A stretch of DNA of 7,584 nt from Oscillospiraceae bacterium (lineage in GTDB: Bacteria; Bacillota; Clostridia; UMGS1883): contig SVJI01000066.1 in assembly GCA_015069065.1 (NCBI GenBank), positions 1-7,584 on the forward strand, read 5' to 3'. Positions 4,808-7,584 of the stretch are shown here, one piece after another. Below the pieces are notes generated by a model. It was not told the DNA's origin, ran no database searches, and saw nothing but the letters and a program-made list of their open reading frames with translations. Made by a program: the position numbers and the translations under genes. Position 1 is the stretch's first letter, and every line of letters starts with the position of its first letter.

Positions 4808-5815
4808 ATGATAGTAGTTGTAAATAATAACGCTGCAAAAGAGCAGTTCGATAACCTTGTAAAATGGATAGAAAGTCAGAACGTGCGGGTTCATATTTCC
4901 GCCGGTGAGTTCCAGACGGTACTGGGGCTTATAGGTGATACCAGCCGTATTGACACAGAGCTTCTGGTAGGGCTTGATATAGTATCTCAGGTTACACGCG
5001 TAACCGAGCCATTCAAAAATGCCAACAGGAAATTCCATCCTGAAAACACATGCATTGATTGCGGCGGCACAAAAATCGGTGACGGTCATTTCGGTATAAT
5101 TGCAGGTCCCTGCTCAATTGAAAGTGAGGAGCAGATTATAGAAATTGCAAAATCAGTTAAGGCTGCAGGCGCAAATTTCCTCCGCGGCGGAGCGTTCAAG
5201 CCGAGAACCTCCCCCTATGATTTTCAGGGAATGAGGGCGGACGGACTTAAGCTTCTTATAGAGGCGAAGAAAGAAACAGGGCTTCCCATAGTAACGGAAA
5301 TTATGAGTGCGGAACATCTGCCGTTGTTTGAGGATGTTGACATCATACAGGTAGGCGCAAGGAATATGCAGAACTTTGAGATGCTCAAAGAGCTTGGCAA
5401 AACGAAAAAGCCTATTCTTATAAAGAGAGGTCTTGCAAATACACTTAAGGAGCTTCTTATGAGTGCTGAATATATTATGAGCGAGGGTAATGAGAATGTA
5501 ATTCTTTGCGAGAGGGGTATCAGAACCTACGAAACAGCTACCAGAAACACTCTTGATATTTCAGCAGTACCGATGCTTCATGAATTAAGCCATTTGCCTG
5601 TGGTTGTTGACCCAAGCCACGCCTGCGGTATAGCAAGGCTTGTTAAACCGCTTGCACTTTCTGCTGCTGCGGCGCAGGCGGATGGACTTATGATAGAGGT
5701 TCATAACAATCCTCAGCGTGCATTGTGTGATGGTGCACAGTCCCTTACACCCGAGCAGTTTGCTGATACAGCCGCTGCGGTTCGGAGAGTAATTCAGGCT
5801 ATAAAGGGCGAGTAA
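4808..5815 (+). CDS. aroF: DAHP synthase (3-deoxy-7-phosphoheptulonate synthase), AroA-I-beta type
   Basis: Condenses phosphoenolpyruvate and erythrose 4-phosphate to DAHP, the first step of the shikimate pathway, in the cytoplasm. The 335-residue protein aligns throughout with the Thermotoga maritima enzyme (338 residues). Residues 1 to about 66 form the ferredoxin-like domain that mediates Tyr/Phe feedback inhibition in that subtype. The barrel follows with GPCSIE (100-105), KPRTSP (131-136) and GARN (183-186). The metal ligands are Cys102, His271, Glu297 and Asp308. I choose ATG 4808 because MIVVV matches the family N-terminus and GGGAG lies 9 nt upstream. An in-frame GTG at 4760 lies inside the terminator hairpin and is wrong. 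It is the first structural gene behind the attenuator, 22 nt before tyrA. Confidence 0.96.
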   Translation: MIVVVNNNAAKEQFDNLVKWIESQNVRVHISAGEFQTVLGLIGDTSRIDTELLVGLDIVSQVTRVTEPFKNANRKFHPENTCIDCGGTKIGDGHFGIIAGPCSIESEEQIIEIAKSVKAAGANFLRGGAFKPRTSPYDFQGMRADGLKLLIEAKKETGLPIVTEIMSAEHLPLFEDVDIIQVGARNMQNFEMLKELGKTKKPILIKRGLANTLKELLMSAEYIMSEGNENVILCERGIRTYETATRNTLDISAVPMLHELSHLPVVVDPSHACGIARLVKPLALSAAAAQADGLMIEVHNNPQRALCDGAQSLTPEQFADTAAAVRRVIQAIKGE

Positions 5816-5837
5816 AAGACGAAGGGAATGGCAGGAA

Positions 5838-6668
5838 ATGAAGATAGCGGTAGTCGGTCTGGGACTTATAGGCGGCTCGCTGGCAAAGGCGTTTTACGGA
5901 CTTGATAATACAGAGGTTTTAGGTCTGGACCGTGATGAAGTTACCATGGCGCGCTCAAAGCTTGTTGGAGCTATACATGGGGAATTAACCGAGGAAAACA
6001 TATCCGAATGTGATTATATATTTATAGCGTTGTATCCAAAGGCAGCAGAGGAATTTCTCCTGAAATATGCACCACATATTTCAAAGAAAACTATAGTTAT
6101 AGATTGTGCGGGAACAAAACGGAGCGTATGCACTGCAGGATTTCAGATTGCTGAAAAATACGGATTCTGCTTTATGGGCGGTCATCCTATGGCGGGTACT
6201 CAATTTTCAGGCTTTAAGTATTCCAGAGCATCTATGTTTGACAAGGCGGCGATGATACTTGTTCCCGATAAGAATGAGAGGATAGAAACCCTGCAGACTG
6301 TTAAGGAGCTTCTTGTGAAAATTGGGTTTAAAAGCGTCACCGTGTCAAATGCGCAGGAGCATGACAGAATTATTGCCTATACCTCCCAGCTTGCGCATGT
6401 GGTATCAAACGCATATGTTAAAAGCCCCAATGCCAAGGTACATAACGGCTTTTCGGCAGGAAGCTACCGCGACCTTACAAGGGTGGCAAAGCTTAATCCC
6501 CGAATGTGGACAGAGCTTTTTATGGATAACAGAGATAATTTGTCTCAGGAAATTGACGGCATTATAGCCGAGCTGCAGAAATACAGCGATGCTATAAAGC
6601 AGGGCGATGAAAAAAGACTTGAGGAGCTTTTGGAAGAAGGCTCAAAAATAAAGGAAAGTATTGGTTAA
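5838..6668 (+). CDS. tyrA: Prephenate dehydrogenase
   Basis: Oxidatively decarboxylates prephenate to 4-hydroxyphenylpyruvate, the committed step to tyrosine. The 276 residues begin with a Rossmann fold, GLGLIGGSLA (7-16). Asp30 at the end of the second strand predicts NAD rather than NADP. The active-site block GGHPMAGTQFSG (114-125) holds conserved His116. SQLAHVV (183-189) with His187 and the Arg215 region in LTRVAKLNP (213-221) follow in the dimerisation domain. There is no C-terminal ACT domain, unlike the longer Bacillus subtilis type. Tyr control here may therefore rest on the attenuator and on DAHP synthase. GAAGGGA lies at 5821-5827, about 10 nt before ATG. Arogenate dehydrogenase is a possible alternative specificity. 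Confidence 0.94.
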   Translation: MKIAVVGLGLIGGSLAKAFYGLDNTEVLGLDRDEVTMARSKLVGAIHGELTEENISECDYIFIALYPKAAEEFLLKYAPHISKKTIVIDCAGTKRSVCTAGFQIAEKYGFCFMGGHPMAGTQFSGFKYSRASMFDKAAMILVPDKNERIETLQTVKELLVKIGFKSVTVSNAQEHDRIIAYTSQLAHVVSNAYVKSPNAKVHNGFSAGSYRDLTRVAKLNPRMWTELFMDNRDNLSQEIDGIIAELQKYSDAIKQGDEKRLEELLEEGSKIKESIG

Positions 6669-6669
6669 A

Positions 6670-7584
6670 ATGAGAAAGATAACGGTAAATGCTTCAAAAA
6701 AATATGATGTTGTTATAAAACAGGGCGCATTGGAACTTGTTGGGGAATATGCCAATAGTGTTGGGCTTTGCGGCAAGGCTTGTATAATCAGTGACTCCAA
6801 TGTAGCTCCGATATATATGGACAAGGTACAAAGCTCACTCGAAGAAAAGGGATTTGAAGTTTGCAGATATATTTTTCCTGCGGGGGAGGAGTCCAAAACG
6901 GCGGATACGTTTGTGGATATACTCAATTTCCTTGCACAGAAGCATTTTACAAGAAAGGACACTGTTTTTGCATTGGGCGGCGGTGTTACAGGTGACCTTG
7001 CAGGGTTTTCCGCTGCATCTTATATGCGCGGAATACATTTTGTGCAGATACCCACGTCGCTTTTAGCAGCAGTTGATTCCTCCGTGGGAGGAAAGACAGG
7101 CATAGACCTTAAAAACGGAAAGAATCTGGCAGGGGCGTTTTATCAGCCCGAAATCGTGGTATTTGACCCTGAGGTGCTTACAACTCTTCCTGACGAGTAT
7201 TTTGCTGACGGTATGGCAGAAATTATTAAATATGCCATGATTCGTTCAAAGGGAATAGATAAGCTTTTACTTGGCAATATCGAAGAAAACCTGATGGAGA
7301 TAATTGCCAGATGTATAGAGATAAAGCGTGATATTGTATCAGAGGATGAGTTTGAGGGCGGCGTGCGGCGTATTCTCAACTTCGGGCATACGGCAGGTCA
7401 TGCCATTGAGGCAGCGGCAAACTTTTCAATTTCGCACGGACGTGCAGTTGCAGTAGGAATGTATATCGTTACCAACGCATGGGAGAAAAGGGGTTTATGC
7501 CAAAAGGGTACTTGTGATAAGCTCGTTGAAATGCTTTGCAAATTCGGACTTGATAAGGAGTGCGGCTATACAGCGGAAAAGCTT
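6670..7584 (+). CDS. aroB: 3-dehydroquinate synthase, 3' end beyond window
   Basis: Converts DAHP to 3-dehydroquinate, the second shikimate step, so it uses the product of aroF. 305 codons are visible without a stop; the family usually has about 350-360, so the last 50 or so are missing at the window edge. The NAD-binding stretch GGGVTGDLAGF (103-113) is followed by PTSLLAAVDSSVGGKTGID (128-146) and NLAGAF (152-157). The zinc ligands are Glu184 (in MAEIIKYA), His240 (in NFGHTAGHAIE) and His256 (in SHGRAV). The ATG lies 1 nt after the tyrA stop. The nearest purine-rich site (AAGGA, 6651-6655) is rather far, so translation is probably coupled to tyrA. Further aromatic genes likely follow outside the window. 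Confidence 0.96.
   Translation, partial: MRKITVNASKKYDVVIKQGALELVGEYANSVGLCGKACIISDSNVAPIYMDKVQSSLEEKGFEVCRYIFPAGEESKTADTFVDILNFLAQKHFTRKDTVFALGGGVTGDLAGFSAASYMRGIHFVQIPTSLLAAVDSSVGGKTGIDLKNGKNLAGAFYQPEIVVFDPEVLTTLPDEYFADGMAEIIKYAMIRSKGIDKLLLGNIEENLMEIIARCIEIKRDIVSEDEFEGGVRRILNFGHTAGHAIEAAANFSISHGRAVAVGMYIVTNAWEKRGLCQKGTCDKLVEMLCKFGLDKECGYTAEKL

Noticed and set aside
6322..7066. Plus and minus frames of 67-106 codons overlapping tyrA and aroB
   Set aside because: Out-of-frame shadows of two well-supported enzymes; aroB itself runs open to the window end.

Overview
The window looks like a chromosomal piece of a low-to-moderate GC Firmicute of class Clostridia, probably an Oscillospirales/Ruminococcaceae-type gut or rumen bacterium. 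The pointers are strong GGAGG ribosome sites, near-consensus TTGACA/TATAAT promoters, a Thermotoga-type DAHP synthase, a membrane-anchored HtrA, and a tRNA-linked repeat of a kind I associate with that group. The genus is inference.

The left 1.5 kb is almost entirely RNA-coding or regulatory DNA. It starts with tRNA-Pro(GGG), which has a consensus promoter and its own terminator. Next comes a roughly 430-nt stretch that looks like a minus-strand non-coding transcription unit (promoter near 669-697, long hairpin at 227-276). A divergent plus-strand promoter at 772-801 would drive a structured RNA of about 180 nt that ends in a terminator and has no gene behind it. Finally there is a minus-strand tRNA-Arg(ACG), whose last 18 nt plus its terminator are duplicated about 207 bp away around a palindrome-rich spacer.

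The middle holds two stand-alone plus-strand genes, each with its own promoter: a 452-residue NSS-family sodium symporter for amino acids or similar substrates, and a 481-residue membrane-anchored HtrA-type serine protease with one PDZ domain.

The right 3 kb is an aromatic amino acid operon: aroF (DAHP synthase with ferredoxin-like regulatory domain), tyrA (prephenate dehydrogenase) and the first 305 codons of aroB (3-dehydroquinate synthase), which runs off the window. aroF and aroB catalyse the first two steps of the shikimate pathway and tyrA commits prephenate to tyrosine. Between a consensus promoter and aroF lies the most interesting element. It is a 27-codon leader peptide gene with seven consecutive alternating Tyr and Phe codons, followed by a perfect intrinsic terminator. 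RNA strands there can form mutually exclusive 1:2, 2:3 (antiterminator) and 3:4 (terminator) hairpins. This is the architecture of ribosome-mediated attenuation known from enterobacterial pheA and trp, here in a Firmicute and apparently sensing both Tyr and Phe. The coding gene set itself is ordinary housekeeping; the novelty is in the RNA regulation and the unexplained non-coding segments.
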